Below are positions 12,762-20,446 of a DNA stretch of 26,855 bases, one piece after another. The DNA comes from a virus. The translations under genes and the position numbers were made by a program. Numbering within the stretch: position 1 is the stretch's first letter; each line of letters starts with the position of its first letter. A model generated the notes under the pieces. It was not told the origin of the DNA. It searched no databases and worked only from the letters and a program-made list of their open reading frames with translations. The DNA is taken from positions 1-26,855 of the IMG/VR virus record IMGVR_UViG_3300013137_000709; one strand, written 5' to 3'.

Positions 12762-13429
12762 TCACAGCTATCATATCTGCCTATTACGCGAAGCAATATA
12801 TAAGGCGCAGGCTGGAGAACCTGACTTCTCTTGAGATTACACCGGAGATAGTTGTAGTAGCGCAGGCGGGGAGTTACGAGGCAGAGATTGCAAAAGAATA
12901 CACCGACATCGTTATAAAAACAGAAAACATTCCGACGATATACGAGGCCTGGAATATCGCTATCCAACACGCGACCGGCGAATATATCACCAACGCGAAC
13001 TGCGACGATTACACTTATCGGGGATCATTATCAAAACTAGCTGGCATGCTTGATAAATATCCAGGCGTTGCGCTGGTTTATGGTGATAATTTTATTGTCG
13101 ATGGCGATAGGAAAATATACCATTGCCGGAAGTACGGCGATTATGAATTCCTGAAAACATGCTGCTTTGTCGGGCCGATGCCGATGTGGAGAAAGTCTTT
13201 ACACGATAAATACGGATTGTTTGCAGACCAATACCAGGTATGCGGCGATTATGAATTTTGGCTGCGGATTGCGTCCCACTCTGAAATAATATGCAAAGCG
13301 GATGTTATTGTCGGGGAGTACTCCAAAAGGCCGGATTCGGCCGAACACAGAAACCCGCAGCTTGCGCAGGATGAAAAAAACTATATCCAATCGTTTTATC
13401 GCCCTATTGCATTACGGGATAAAATATGA
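12758..13429 (+). CDS. family 2 glycosyltransferase
   Basis: The 223-residue GT-A enzyme starts ITAIISAYYAKQYIRRRLEN. It has a canonical donor-binding half with ATGEYITNANCDDYTYRGSL (72-91), where C82-D83-D84 is the metal DxD-like turn. VALVYGDNF, GPMPMWRKSLHDKYG and VCGDYEFWLRIA (161-172) follow, the last carrying the ED-type catalytic base region of GT2. It uses nucleotide sugars on a cytoplasmic acceptor. It is the last gene of the cassette and is followed, after a 138-base structured leader, by the protease-capsid gene. Confidence 0.85.
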   Translation: MITAIISAYYAKQYIRRRLENLTSLEITPEIVVVAQAGSYEAEIAKEYTDIVIKTENIPTIYEAWNIAIQHATGEYITNANCDDYTYRGSLSKLAGMLDKYPGVALVYGDNFIVDGDRKIYHCRKYGDYEFLKTCCFVGPMPMWRKSLHDKYGLFADQYQVCGDYEFWLRIASHSEIICKADVIVGEYSKRPDSAEHRNPQLAQDEKNYIQSFYRPIALRDKI

Positions 13430-13452
13430 TAGTATTTTTATAATTGTATAAC

Positions 13453-13547
13453 GGTTTTAGCCTGAGGTGGTTGCCGGAAGCTGAAACCTGCGCTTGTCAA
13501 AGGATTTTGAGAGCCGAAGTAGAAACTCGCATAGAGTTTGCTTTGGC
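13453..13547 (+). promoter_or_regulatory. structured leader of the capsid gene with two stem-loops
   Basis: GGTTTTAGC (13453-13461) pairs with GCTGAAACC (13480-13488) with one G-U. A second hairpin, GCCGAAGTAGAAACTC (13513-13528) with GAGTTTGCTTTGGC (13534-13547), has a wobble, a small bulge and a TTTTCTT run, giving it the look of an intrinsic terminator. Nine bases after that run comes the GGAGG of the capsid gene. A TATAAT at 13439-13444 could be a -10, but no -35 is seen. The leader may separate cassette expression from capsid expression by attenuation or RNA processing. Confidence 0.5.
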
Positions 13548-13567
13548 TTTTCTTATTGGAGGTGAAC

Positions 13568-15424
13568 ATGCCTTATATGGTTCAAAAAGACGGTGACAAA
13601 TACTGTGTTCATAAGAAAAACGCCGACGATTCAGCCGGCGAGACTATCGCTTGCCATGAAACAGAAGAACAGGCTAGCGCGCAAATGAGGGCTTTGTACG
13701 CCAACGAGGATAAATCCCTCATATTCTATGGGGATTCCGTAAAGGCCCTGGGCGAAGGAAAAGTGGCCGGATACCTGGTTCGCTTCTCAAACGAAAAAGA
13801 CACCGACCTTGAGGCCGATTACTTCACCAAGGAAACTGAGTGTGGCGTGATTAACGGCTCTTCCCTGCCAGTTTTTTATCAGCATGGCATGGATGAAATT
13901 GTCGGGATCAAATCCATAGGCAGAGGAACGATTAAAACCGATGACATTGGCCTCTGGATCGAAGCTCAACTAAATATGCGCTCTGAATACGAAAGGGCCA
14001 TTTACGAACTCGCCAAACGTGGGAAGTTGGGATGGTCATCGGGCGCTGCCGAACACCTCGTAGAAAGGGAAGAAGTTGGCAAGGCGTTTGTCATCAAATC
14101 CTGGCCGATTGCTGAGGCCAGCTTGACACCAACACCCGCAGAACCGCGCAATAGCGCTATTCCAATCAAATCGTTAGTAACCGCGTTGTCGGTGGATGCC
14201 GAAACGGAGGAGCCTATTATCGTTAATAAGGAGTCTGAAATGAACGAAGATGAAATCAAAGCGATGACCGAGAGCATCGCAAACGCGGCCGCTATTGCCG
14301 CGGCTGATCTTGCGGTAAAAAAGTACATCGAAGAACAGGCGCCGGAAGTCAAGGGCGGCTTCGATGTTGAAGTGGTTGACGATGAAGCCGACCGCGCCGC
14401 AAGGATGAACCCCTTCAAATCTGCCGGCGAGTTTTTCAAGGCCGTCAAGGTTGCTGGGGAATCACCCTCTGAAACCGACAAGCGCCTGCTTTCTTTGAAG
14501 GCCGCTTCCGGTATGAACGAGGCCGTACCTTCCGAGGGCGGTTTCCTTGTTCAGCAAGACATCGCAGGGGGAATCCTCCAGAATATGTGGAGTACTGGTT
14601 CTGTGTTGTCCCGCTTTACCCCCGTTCCTGTTCAGGGTAACGGCATGGTGTTCAACGTGGTTGACGAGACATCGCGCTCCGACAGTTACCGCATGGGTGG
14701 AATCCTGGGCTACTGGCTGGCCGAAGCTGGAACTAAAACGGTTTCAACGCCGAAGTTCCGTCAGTTGTCCATGAAGTTGAAAAAAGTGGCCGCTCTCGCT
14801 TATGCGACTGATGAACTGCTTGAGGACGCCTCTGCGCTTGAAAGCTGGCTGACTACCAATGTACCGGATGAACTCCGCTTCCAGACCGAAGCCGCGATTA
14901 TGAACGGTAATGGCATTGGAAAGCCCATGGGCATCCTGCAATCGCCTGCCCTGCTCCAGCTTGCCCGCGTTGACGCCAACGAGATCGACGCTACCGACAT
15001 CGCCAATATGTGGGCGCACCGATATGCTGGCGCGAATGATTATGTCTGGTTTATTTCCAGCACAATCTTCCCGCAGTTGGTCAATCTGACTATCGGAGAT
15101 TCTCCGATGTTCTTCCCGGCCGGTGGCTTGGGTGGTTTGCCTTACGGTACTATCCTGGGGCGGCCCGTGATCGAAACCGAGTATAACCCGTCCCTGGGCA
15201 TTCTCGGTGACATCGTATTGGCTTCTCCATCGCAGTATAAGGTGATCACCAAAGGCGGTATCCAGTCTGCTTCCAGCATCCATGTTAAATTCACCACTGA
15301 TGAAACTGCCTTCCGGTTTGTGTACCGGGTTGATGGTGAACCTGCCTGGAACGGTACGGTTACCAGCTACTATGCTTCCAGCGACTACATTTCGCCGTTT
15401 GTTGCCCTTACCGCATCTTCATAA
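13568..15424 (+). CDS. prohead protease-major capsid protein fusion (HK97 fold)
   Basis: The 618-residue protein has three parts. Residues 1-48 (MPYMVQKDGDKYCVHKKNAD...) are a small domain often appended to phage proteins. Residues about 49-205 are an S78-type prohead protease, with H106 in VFYQHGMDE and S157/S158 in GKLGWSSGA. Residues about 225-300 form a helical scaffold-like delta region, and about 310-618 are the HK97 capsid fold (NEAVPSEGGFLVQQDIAGGI, GNGIGKPMGILQ, TILGRPVIETEY). The protease would cut the delta region during maturation. The start at 13568 is fixed by GGAGGTGAAC. A strong internal start is annotated at 14240. Confidence 0.9.
   Translation: MPYMVQKDGDKYCVHKKNADDSAGETIACHETEEQASAQMRALYANEDKSLIFYGDSVKALGEGKVAGYLVRFSNEKDTDLEADYFTKETECGVINGSSLPVFYQHGMDEIVGIKSIGRGTIKTDDIGLWIEAQLNMRSEYERAIYELAKRGKLGWSSGAAEHLVEREEVGKAFVIKSWPIAEASLTPTPAEPRNSAIPIKSLVTALSVDAETEEPIIVNKESEMNEDEIKAMTESIANAAAIAAADLAVKKYIEEQAPEVKGGFDVEVVDDEADRAARMNPFKSAGEFFKAVKVAGESPSETDKRLLSLKAASGMNEAVPSEGGFLVQQDIAGGILQNMWSTGSVLSRFTPVPVQGNGMVFNVVDETSRSDSYRMGGILGYWLAEAGTKTVSTPKFRQLSMKLKKVAALAYATDELLEDASALESWLTTNVPDELRFQTEAAIMNGNGIGKPMGILQSPALLQLARVDANEIDATDIANMWAHRYAGANDYVWFISSTIFPQLVNLTIGDSPMFFPAGGLGGLPYGTILGRPVIETEYNPSLGILGDIVLASPSQYKVITKGGIQSASSIHVKFTTDETAFRFVYRVDGEPAWNGTVTSYYASSDYISPFVALTASS
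14228..14242 (+). promoter_or_regulatory. internal ribosome binding site and start for free capsid protein
   Basis: AAGGAG (14228-14233), a six-base spacer and ATG (14240-14242) lie in frame at M225 of the protease-capsid fusion, exactly at the junction after the protease domain. Translation from here gives 394 residues: scaffold-like delta region plus capsid. This would supply many capsid subunits per protease, as head assembly needs. Confidence 0.65.
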
Positions 15425-15441
15425 GAAAGGAGGATTATACT

Positions 15442-15939
15442 ATGTGTAATGGAATCCGTTTTGGCGAAGGATTAAAAGTCCTCCCCGTTTTGGCTCCGAT
15501 TGCCTTCACTACCTCAGCTATCGACACGGAAGCAGTGGATATGAACGTCAATCATTGGGCCACCTTCCTGGTGCAGTTCGGCGCTATGACTTCTGATAGC
15601 ACCGATACCGTGACCGTGACTGTGCAGTGCTCCAGCGTCGATACCAGCGCCACAGGTAGTGATATCGCGTTCAAGTATCGCCTTTCATCGGCGGTTGATA
15701 CCGACCTGATGGGCGCGATTACCGACGCGGATACCGACGGTGTTGCCGTTACCGCCGAGGATGACGCGAAAATGCTTATCATCGACGTTGACGCGAACGC
15801 GCTGCCGGCCGCGAAGTCAGACGGTCGTTATGTTGGGTTGACCATTACCCCATCTGGGGAGATGGCAAGCGGCGTTGTTGGTGTGATCGCCGTGCTTGAG
15901 CCCAGGTATCCGGGTAATGCTATTCCTTCCTCCTCGTAG
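15442..15939 (+). CDS. putative head decoration / capsid-stabilising protein
   Basis: The 165-residue protein is a predicted all-beta protein with many Thr, Ser, Asp and Val residues (TSDSTDTVTVTVQCSSVDTS, ADTDGVAVTAEDDAKMLIID) and a loose C-terminus (YPGNAIPSSS). It has no enzyme motif. AAAGGAGG precedes the ATG. A small acidic beta protein directly behind the capsid gene is normally a decoration protein that binds capsomer centres or threefold sites. The Ser/Thr-rich surface would also make a plausible glycosylation target for the upstream transferases; that is inference. Confidence 0.65.
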   Translation: MCNGIRFGEGLKVLPVLAPIAFTTSAIDTEAVDMNVNHWATFLVQFGAMTSDSTDTVTVTVQCSSVDTSATGSDIAFKYRLSSAVDTDLMGAITDADTDGVAVTAEDDAKMLIIDVDANALPAAKSDGRYVGLTITPSGEMASGVVGVIAVLEPRYPGNAIPSSS

Positions 15940-15953
15940 TTGTTACTGGTAGG

Positions 15954-15983
15954 TTTTGGGGGGAGCTAATCCTCCCCCCAAAA
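15954..15983. repeat. perfect 12-bp hairpin after the head genes
   Basis: TTTTGGGGGGAG (15954-15965) pairs perfectly with CTCCCCCCAAAA (15972-15983) around a 6-base loop. No downstream U run follows in the rightward direction. The AAGG ribosome binding site of the connector gene begins at the last bases of the right arm. It probably protects the capsid mRNA 3' end or lowers translation of the connector, giving the large copy-number step between capsid and connector. Confidence 0.7.
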
Positions 15984-15993
15984 GGAATCATAT

Positions 15994-16635
15994 ATGGCAG
16001 ATTATTGCTCAACTAGTGACGTAAAAGCCGATATGCCAGACAGCGGCCTGGCAAGCTCCACCGATACAACGTATGACACCGCTATCGGTGGTTTTATAAC
16101 CGCAGCTTCCAGGATGATTGACAAACTGGTAGGGCGCGAGCCTAACTGGTTTTCATCAACCGATTCCGAGACGCGGTACTATGATGGCACCGGCGAAGTC
16201 ACCCAGGACATCGACGAGTGTCATGCACTGACAAGCGTTTCAATAGCAGATACTGGCGGTACTTCCTCAACGTCTTACGAAACCATTACACTGGATACAG
16301 ATTACTACGTCTGGCCTTATCAATACGATCAACTTGGATTGCCCATAACCAGGCTGATTATGGACTGGAACGGGGATGAATACATCTGGCCGCGCTTCAG
16401 GAAGTCGGTCAGAGTAGTCGGTCAGTTTGGGTATTCTGCAACGCCTCCAGAAGATATAAAACTGGCCTGTAAGATACAAACCGTTCGCTGGTTTGCAAGG
16501 GCAAAGCAGATGTATCAGGATTCGGGCGCGTCTACTCCTATGGGGTCTCTGATATATTCAAAATTCATCGGGAAAGACCTTGATCCGGACGTGAAAATGC
16601 TGTTATCAAGCTACGTTATAGGGAACATGGTATGA
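15994..16635 (+). CDS. head-tail connector (gp6-like)
   Basis: The 213-residue protein has the phage connector pattern. The N-terminal MADYCSTSDVKADMPDSGLA and FITAASRMIDKLVGREPNWF are helical and contact the portal. A beta middle (ETRYYDGTGE, YETITLDTDYYVWPYQYDQL) ends in VVGQFGYSATPPEDIKLACK, a very common gp6-like motif, and a C-terminal helix (IQTVRWFARAKQMYQDSG). It would form the ring closing the portal after packaging. Its start is preceded by AAGG at the base of the strong hairpin, and its end overlaps the tail terminator gene by ATGA. Confidence 0.8.
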   Translation: MADYCSTSDVKADMPDSGLASSTDTTYDTAIGGFITAASRMIDKLVGREPNWFSSTDSETRYYDGTGEVTQDIDECHALTSVSIADTGGTSSTSYETITLDTDYYVWPYQYDQLGLPITRLIMDWNGDEYIWPRFRKSVRVVGQFGYSATPPEDIKLACKIQTVRWFARAKQMYQDSGASTPMGSLIYSKFIGKDLDPDVKMLLSSYVIGNMV

Positions 16636-17057
16636 GCATAGTTGATACTACTGTTCAAAGGATACAGAAAATTGCGCTGGCGTGTGAAGGCATCAAGGCT
16701 GCACCGGATTACCCCACCGATGACGCTGGCGTATTACCATTGGCTATCTCTCATATTACGGCTGGAAATGTCACGCAAGTAAACGCCACAGACACAAAGT
16801 TTATGGCGACCATTACCACGGATATTCACTTCGACCGCGGCGTATTGCGGTTGACATACCAGAAAATTGACGCGCTGATTCCTGATTTTATTCAAAGGCT
16901 GGGCGGCGATCCGACCTTGAATAGCTCCGTTTCAACCATTCAATACCCCATCAATTTTACGGTAGGGCCGGCTCAATGGGATTCTATTGTTACCCAAATG
17001 GTAAGTTTTCAAATAAATGTTAAATTCAATTTGCTTTCTCCAACGGTGACTGCATGA
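16632..17057 (+). CDS. putative tail terminator / minor tail protein
   Basis: The 141-residue protein has an N-terminal helix (VDTTVQRIQKIALACEGIKA), a conserved-looking loop (YPTDDAGVLPLAISH), strands (TKFMATITTDIHFDRGVLRL) and a C-terminal beta segment (SFQINVKFNLLSPTV). This size, fold outline and place between connector and tail tube are those of siphophage tail terminators, which cap the tube and join it to the head. No decisive motif is visible. It overlaps both neighbours by ATGA. Confidence 0.65.
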   Translation: MSIVDTTVQRIQKIALACEGIKAAPDYPTDDAGVLPLAISHITAGNVTQVNATDTKFMATITTDIHFDRGVLRLTYQKIDALIPDFIQRLGGDPTLNSSVSTIQYPINFTVGPAQWDSIVTQMVSFQINVKFNLLSPTVTA

Positions 17058-18172
17058 AAGATATTCTGGTTATCATGGGTTCTCATCCAGGTACACGCGG
17101 ACTGTTTGACTGGACGCGTGAGGATTGCGATATTGTCGTTTTCAATGAAGCCATGAAAATGGACTGGGTAAAACGGGCTGATTATGTTATGCAGATGCAT
17201 GTTCCAACAATCTGGCAGAACCCCGGAAACAGAAACGACCCAAATCATTATAACTGGTTGAAATCCGGCGAAACCCCCGTTATCTGGATGCAAGAGAAAT
17301 ATGACGATGTTCCAAAGTCGAAACGGTATCCGATTGAGAGGGTTTTGAAAATAAGCAACCGGAAATACATCACATCATCGGCAGCATATTCGATTGCCCT
17401 GGGTATCCATTTGGGATACCAGAAGATTGAGATTTACGGCGTTGAAATGGCAACTAATACCGAGTATGTCCACCAGCGCCCCGGCGTTGCGTACTGGATC
17501 GGTATAGCGGATGCCCTCGGTGTGAACGTGGAATTTCACGGTGATCTGATGACATGCCCTCTTTATGGCTACGAGGGGAATATAACATTTCCTTATACAT
17601 TTTTCGAGGAACGCTTGGCAACACTTGAAAAGTCCGCAGACGAGGCAAAGCTCATATATAACAAGGCAAGCGAAGTTGCCAACAACGCCATAGCGGAATA
17701 TATGGAAACTGGCGTAAATAATAAGATTGATGTATTGATGCAGAAGGCCGTGGAACAGGCCGCAGCTTTTGGTTTGCAGGACGGAGCGAGGCAGGAAATA
17801 CTACGCTACAAGAAGAAAGCCGATGTGCAAATCGAAGCGACCGGCGACTTTCTATTTTCCCGCCAGGAATTTGAACACGCCGGAACTTCTTTATTCAAGG
17901 AGCGGGAGCGGGCGATTGTAAAATCAACCGAGTTTGCTAAAAAATGCGGCGGAGCGTACACGGCATTTATAAATACCCAAAACCCAGGTAAAAAGAAAAA
18001 CCGGCTTGATCAATTTACCGCGGCAGTTTTCGAGTATGTCCAATCGTCTACGAAAGTGGGGATGTTTGACGGCGCCATGAAAGAAAACCGTTATCTTATG
18101 GCTAAACTGGATGAACTTATCAGGATGGCCGGGGGCGCTGAGTCGGAACGGGTATTATTGGAGGCGAGATGA
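17054..18172 (+). CDS. DUF115/GT42-like transferase domain with long helical tail
   Basis: Residues 1-180 form a Rossmann-like domain. The start DILVIMGSHPGTRG is a nucleotide-binding-type loop. RKYITSSAAYSIALGIHLGY (residues 103-122), then KIEIYGVEMATNTEYVHQRP, resemble the SSxxxxIALAxxLGYxxIxLxGxD core of MptE/DUF115 and GT42 sialyltransferase-like enzymes. Members of these groups transfer nonulosonic acids or are Maf-type flagellin glycosyltransferases. Residues 185-372 are predicted helix and coiled coil (FFEERLATLEKSADEAKLIY and onward), an unusual addition that may bind a structural partner. It sits between tail terminator and tail tube genes with ATGA overlaps on both sides. Confidence 0.6.
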   Translation: MKDILVIMGSHPGTRGLFDWTREDCDIVVFNEAMKMDWVKRADYVMQMHVPTIWQNPGNRNDPNHYNWLKSGETPVIWMQEKYDDVPKSKRYPIERVLKISNRKYITSSAAYSIALGIHLGYQKIEIYGVEMATNTEYVHQRPGVAYWIGIADALGVNVEFHGDLMTCPLYGYEGNITFPYTFFEERLATLEKSADEAKLIYNKASEVANNAIAEYMETGVNNKIDVLMQKAVEQAAAFGLQDGARQEILRYKKKADVQIEATGDFLFSRQEFEHAGTSLFKERERAIVKSTEFAKKCGGAYTAFINTQNPGKKKNRLDQFTAAVFEYVQSSTKVGMFDGAMKENRYLMAKLDELIRMAGGAESERVLLEAR

Positions 18173-19014
18173 GAGTAGGAAGAAATCCGCTCACCAACAA
18201 AACCATGGCGGAAACGTCCGATAAAGTCGCGGCGGTTATTACGCATCTTCCAGATATGGATGGGTATCACGAACATAGGCTGGATGTCATCAAGGCGTGT
18301 CTTACGACTATGCGGACTGGGGCGCCTGGAATACCTGTTATAGTATGGGATAACGGGTCATGCGAAGAGCTACGAAGCTGGCTGATAAATGATTTCAAAC
18401 CGGAGACATTGATCCTATCCCCGAATGTGGGAAAGAGTAATGCCAGATATTCCATCTTCAGGATGATGCCGGACTGTATCGTTTCCATGTCAGATGACGA
18501 CATGCTTTATTATCCCGGTTGGTTTGATGCCTGCCTTGAACTACTGACAAGTTTCCCTGAAGTTGGTAAGGTTTCCTGCTATCCCGTCCGCACTCAAGGA
18601 CGCTGGGGCTGTTCAAATACAAAGGCATGGGCAAAGGACAACGCCAAACTTGAGGCCGGGCGGTTTCTACCAGATGAGTATGATTATGATTTCTGTACAT
18701 CCATCGGGAGAGATTATGACTGGCATAAGGAATACTCGAAACTTGATATTGATTACCGCGTGACATATAAGGGATTACAAGCGTATTGCTACGCCCATCA
18801 TTGTCAGTTTATGGCCCGCGCCGGAACGATTATCCCATTTTTACAAAAGAGCACCGATTGTATGGCCGATGAGAAGCCATTTGATAACGCCGTGAATGAT
18901 GCTGGATTGTTGCAGCTTACAACGGTACAAAGATACTGCAGGCATATCGGGAATGTGATTGATACGAAAGTGTATAACGAAATAGCTCTGATTCAGGAGA
19001 AAACTAATGGCTAA
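18169..19014 (+). CDS. GT-A glycosyltransferase with DDD motif
   Basis: The 281-residue protein has an N-terminal strand (VAAVITHLPDM), the nucleotide-binding IPVIVWDNGSCEELRSW (55-71), SPNVGKSNARYSI and MSDDDMLYYPGWFD (107-120). The run D109-D110-D111 is the metal-binding DxD. The remainder (SCYPVRTQGRWGCSNTKAWA; a C-terminal helical section) would be the acceptor half. It is a GT2-like transferase. GGAGGCGAG precedes the ATG, and ATGA overlap links it to the DUF115-like gene. It ends overlapping the tail tube gene, so it lies directly before the protein it may modify. Confidence 0.85.
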   Translation: MRVGRNPLTNKTMAETSDKVAAVITHLPDMDGYHEHRLDVIKACLTTMRTGAPGIPVIVWDNGSCEELRSWLINDFKPETLILSPNVGKSNARYSIFRMMPDCIVSMSDDDMLYYPGWFDACLELLTSFPEVGKVSCYPVRTQGRWGCSNTKAWAKDNAKLEAGRFLPDEYDYDFCTSIGRDYDWHKEYSKLDIDYRVTYKGLQAYCYAHHCQFMARAGTIIPFLQKSTDCMADEKPFDNAVNDAGLLQLTTVQRYCRHIGNVIDTKVYNEIALIQEKTNG

Positions 19015-20017
19015 TGGTATAAAATCTTTACGTCAAATTCAGATGAGCCGGGAAACCACCCAGGGAACGCCTACGTCTGATTATTATGTCTGGCGCGGTA
19101 TTGGAATGCTTGAGGATGCAAGAGAATCTGTATTCCCAGAAGAGGACATCGGCTTGTTTGGTGGTGGTGATAGGAACTATTTTCCGAAGCTGGCAGCAAA
19201 CCTTGAAATGGATGAAATAGAGGCTACTTACGAACAGCTCCCGATGATCCTGGATGCCGCTATTCATACGGCAACACCGACGACAGACACCGGCTCTGCG
19301 TATGTCAGGACATATACTTGGCCGATTGAATCATCGGACGCGAAAAGTTCAACCGACCTTACCACATACTCATTCAAGACCGGTGATAATAACGAGGTTG
19401 AAAAATTTAGCTTCGGGTATGTCAAGGAATTCGTATTATCCGGTAACGCCGGTGAGGCGTGGAAGATTCAACCGACCTGGGACGGGCGTGAAGTCGCGTC
19501 TGATAGTGACGGGTTTGAAGATGCCACGCTGCAGACCGTTGAAGACATGCTGTTCTCGAAAACAAAACTATATATTGACGAAACATCAGACACTATTGGA
19601 ACCACTCTGGTTAGCGATACGCTGATCAACGCAACCCTTACGGTTACAACCGGATGGCAAGGTGTTATGACCGCGTCTGGCAGGCTTGACTTCTCGTTCC
19701 TGAAGCAGGTCATGCCTGAAATCAAACTTGACCTGACATTTGAACACAACGCGACCGCAACAGCAGAAAAGGCCAAGTGGCGGGCGAAAACTGCCAGGCT
19801 GTTGAGGCTGTTATGCGAGGGCGATGCCGTTGCAACATCTGGTACATATACCTATAAAACTATGATTATCAATCTTGCTGGAAAGTGGGATACCTTCGAG
19901 AAGATCGACGAGATCGACGGTAACGACGTTGTTACCGGGCATTTTATATCACGGTATAACTCCACTTCTGGGATATTCGGTTCGATGGTCGTGGTAAACG
20001 AAACATCTGCATATTAG
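19007..20017 (+). CDS. major tail tube protein
   Basis: The 336-residue protein starts GIKSLRQIQMSRETTQGTPT and is then strand-rich: ANLEMDEIEATYEQLPMILD, SYSFKTGDN-like turns, VSDTLINATLTVTTGWQGVM and ARLLRLLCEGDAVATSGTYT. This resembles phage tail tube proteins with a phi13-type beta-sandwich core. Hexamers stack to form the DNA conduit. Its place, before the frameshifted chaperone and the tape measure, is the invariant siphophage order. It is Ser/Thr-rich and preceded by glycosyltransferase genes. CAGGAG lies upstream of the start, which overlaps the glycosyltransferase stop by 8 bases. Confidence 0.85.
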   Translation: MANGIKSLRQIQMSRETTQGTPTSDYYVWRGIGMLEDARESVFPEEDIGLFGGGDRNYFPKLAANLEMDEIEATYEQLPMILDAAIHTATPTTDTGSAYVRTYTWPIESSDAKSSTDLTTYSFKTGDNNEVEKFSFGYVKEFVLSGNAGEAWKIQPTWDGREVASDSDGFEDATLQTVEDMLFSKTKLYIDETSDTIGTTLVSDTLINATLTVTTGWQGVMTASGRLDFSFLKQVMPEIKLDLTFEHNATATAEKAKWRAKTARLLRLLCEGDAVATSGTYTYKTMIINLAGKWDTFEKIDEIDGNDVVTGHFISRYNSTSGIFGSMVVVNETSAY

Positions 20018-20024
20018 GAGAGAC

Positions 20025-20261
20025 ATGAAATTCAAGGTAGAACTTGAACAGATCAAAACATCGGAACTTGTCGCGCTTGAAACTTCTTTAGCTTCGGCGG
20101 TGAAACTTATGAGCAGGTTTATGGTTGACACCGCCGGAGAACCCATTATCGAAAAAGAAGCATACGCCGCTATCATGGATCTTAATGCGGTAGAGCTAAA
20201 CAGGGCTGTCGCGGACTTCACAGAAGCGATCCTCCCAAAAGTGAAAAGCGGGCGGTCATAA
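20025..20261 (+). CDS. tail assembly chaperone, short product (gpG-like)
   Basis: The 78-residue protein (MKFKVELEQIKTSELVALET ... AILPKVKSGRS) is small, helical and follows the tail tube gene, as lambda gpG-type chaperones do. It binds the tape measure during tail assembly and is not in the final virion. TAGGAGAGAC precedes the ATG. It carries a -1 slippery site 21 bases before its stop, so a fraction of ribosomes would make the longer product annotated separately. Confidence 0.75.
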   Translation: MKFKVELEQIKTSELVALETSLASAVKLMSRFMVDTAGEPIIEKEAYAAIMDLNAVELNRAVADFTEAILPKVKSGRS

Positions 20262-20446
20262 GCTGGATTCACGGCAAAGGCCAACCGCCGCAATGGACAC
20301 AAGAGTTACTAGCTGCTGAAGATTGGGGTATACCGCCCTGGGAAGTGCATAATGGCTGCGGCGTCTGGTTTGAGAGATGGAAGTATATGAAATCTCAAAT
20401 CGAAAAGAAGGAAAAGATAGATAATGGCCGAAAGAATCGAAATTGA
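20025..20446 (+). CDS. tail assembly chaperone, frameshift product (gpGT-like, 140 aa)
   Basis: After 72 codons in the first frame, a -1 slip at 20234-20240 continues with 68 codons to a TGA at 20444. The -1 extension reads SEKRAVISWIHGKGQPPQWT then QELLAAEDWGIPPWEVHNGC, containing the AEDWGxPPWE element typical of the T part of phage tail chaperones. It has no start codon or ribosome binding site of its own, and without the frameshift the 162 bases between the short product and the tape measure would be empty. It overlaps the tape measure start by 23 bases. Confidence 0.75.
20234..20240 (+). other. -1 ribosomal slippery heptamer CCCAAAA
   Basis: The zero frame reads C CCA AAA, giving CCC AAA after slipping back one base, the X XXY YYZ form. 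GTGAA (20241-20245) can pair with TTCAC (20268-20272) immediately downstream, a possible weak stimulator. The -1 frame stays open for 68 codons. Confidence 0.7.

Noticed and set aside
14002-15283. Long leftward open frames opposite the protease-capsid gene
   Set aside because: They mirror a confident coding sequence, lack ribosome binding sites, and have compositions typical of antisense shadows.
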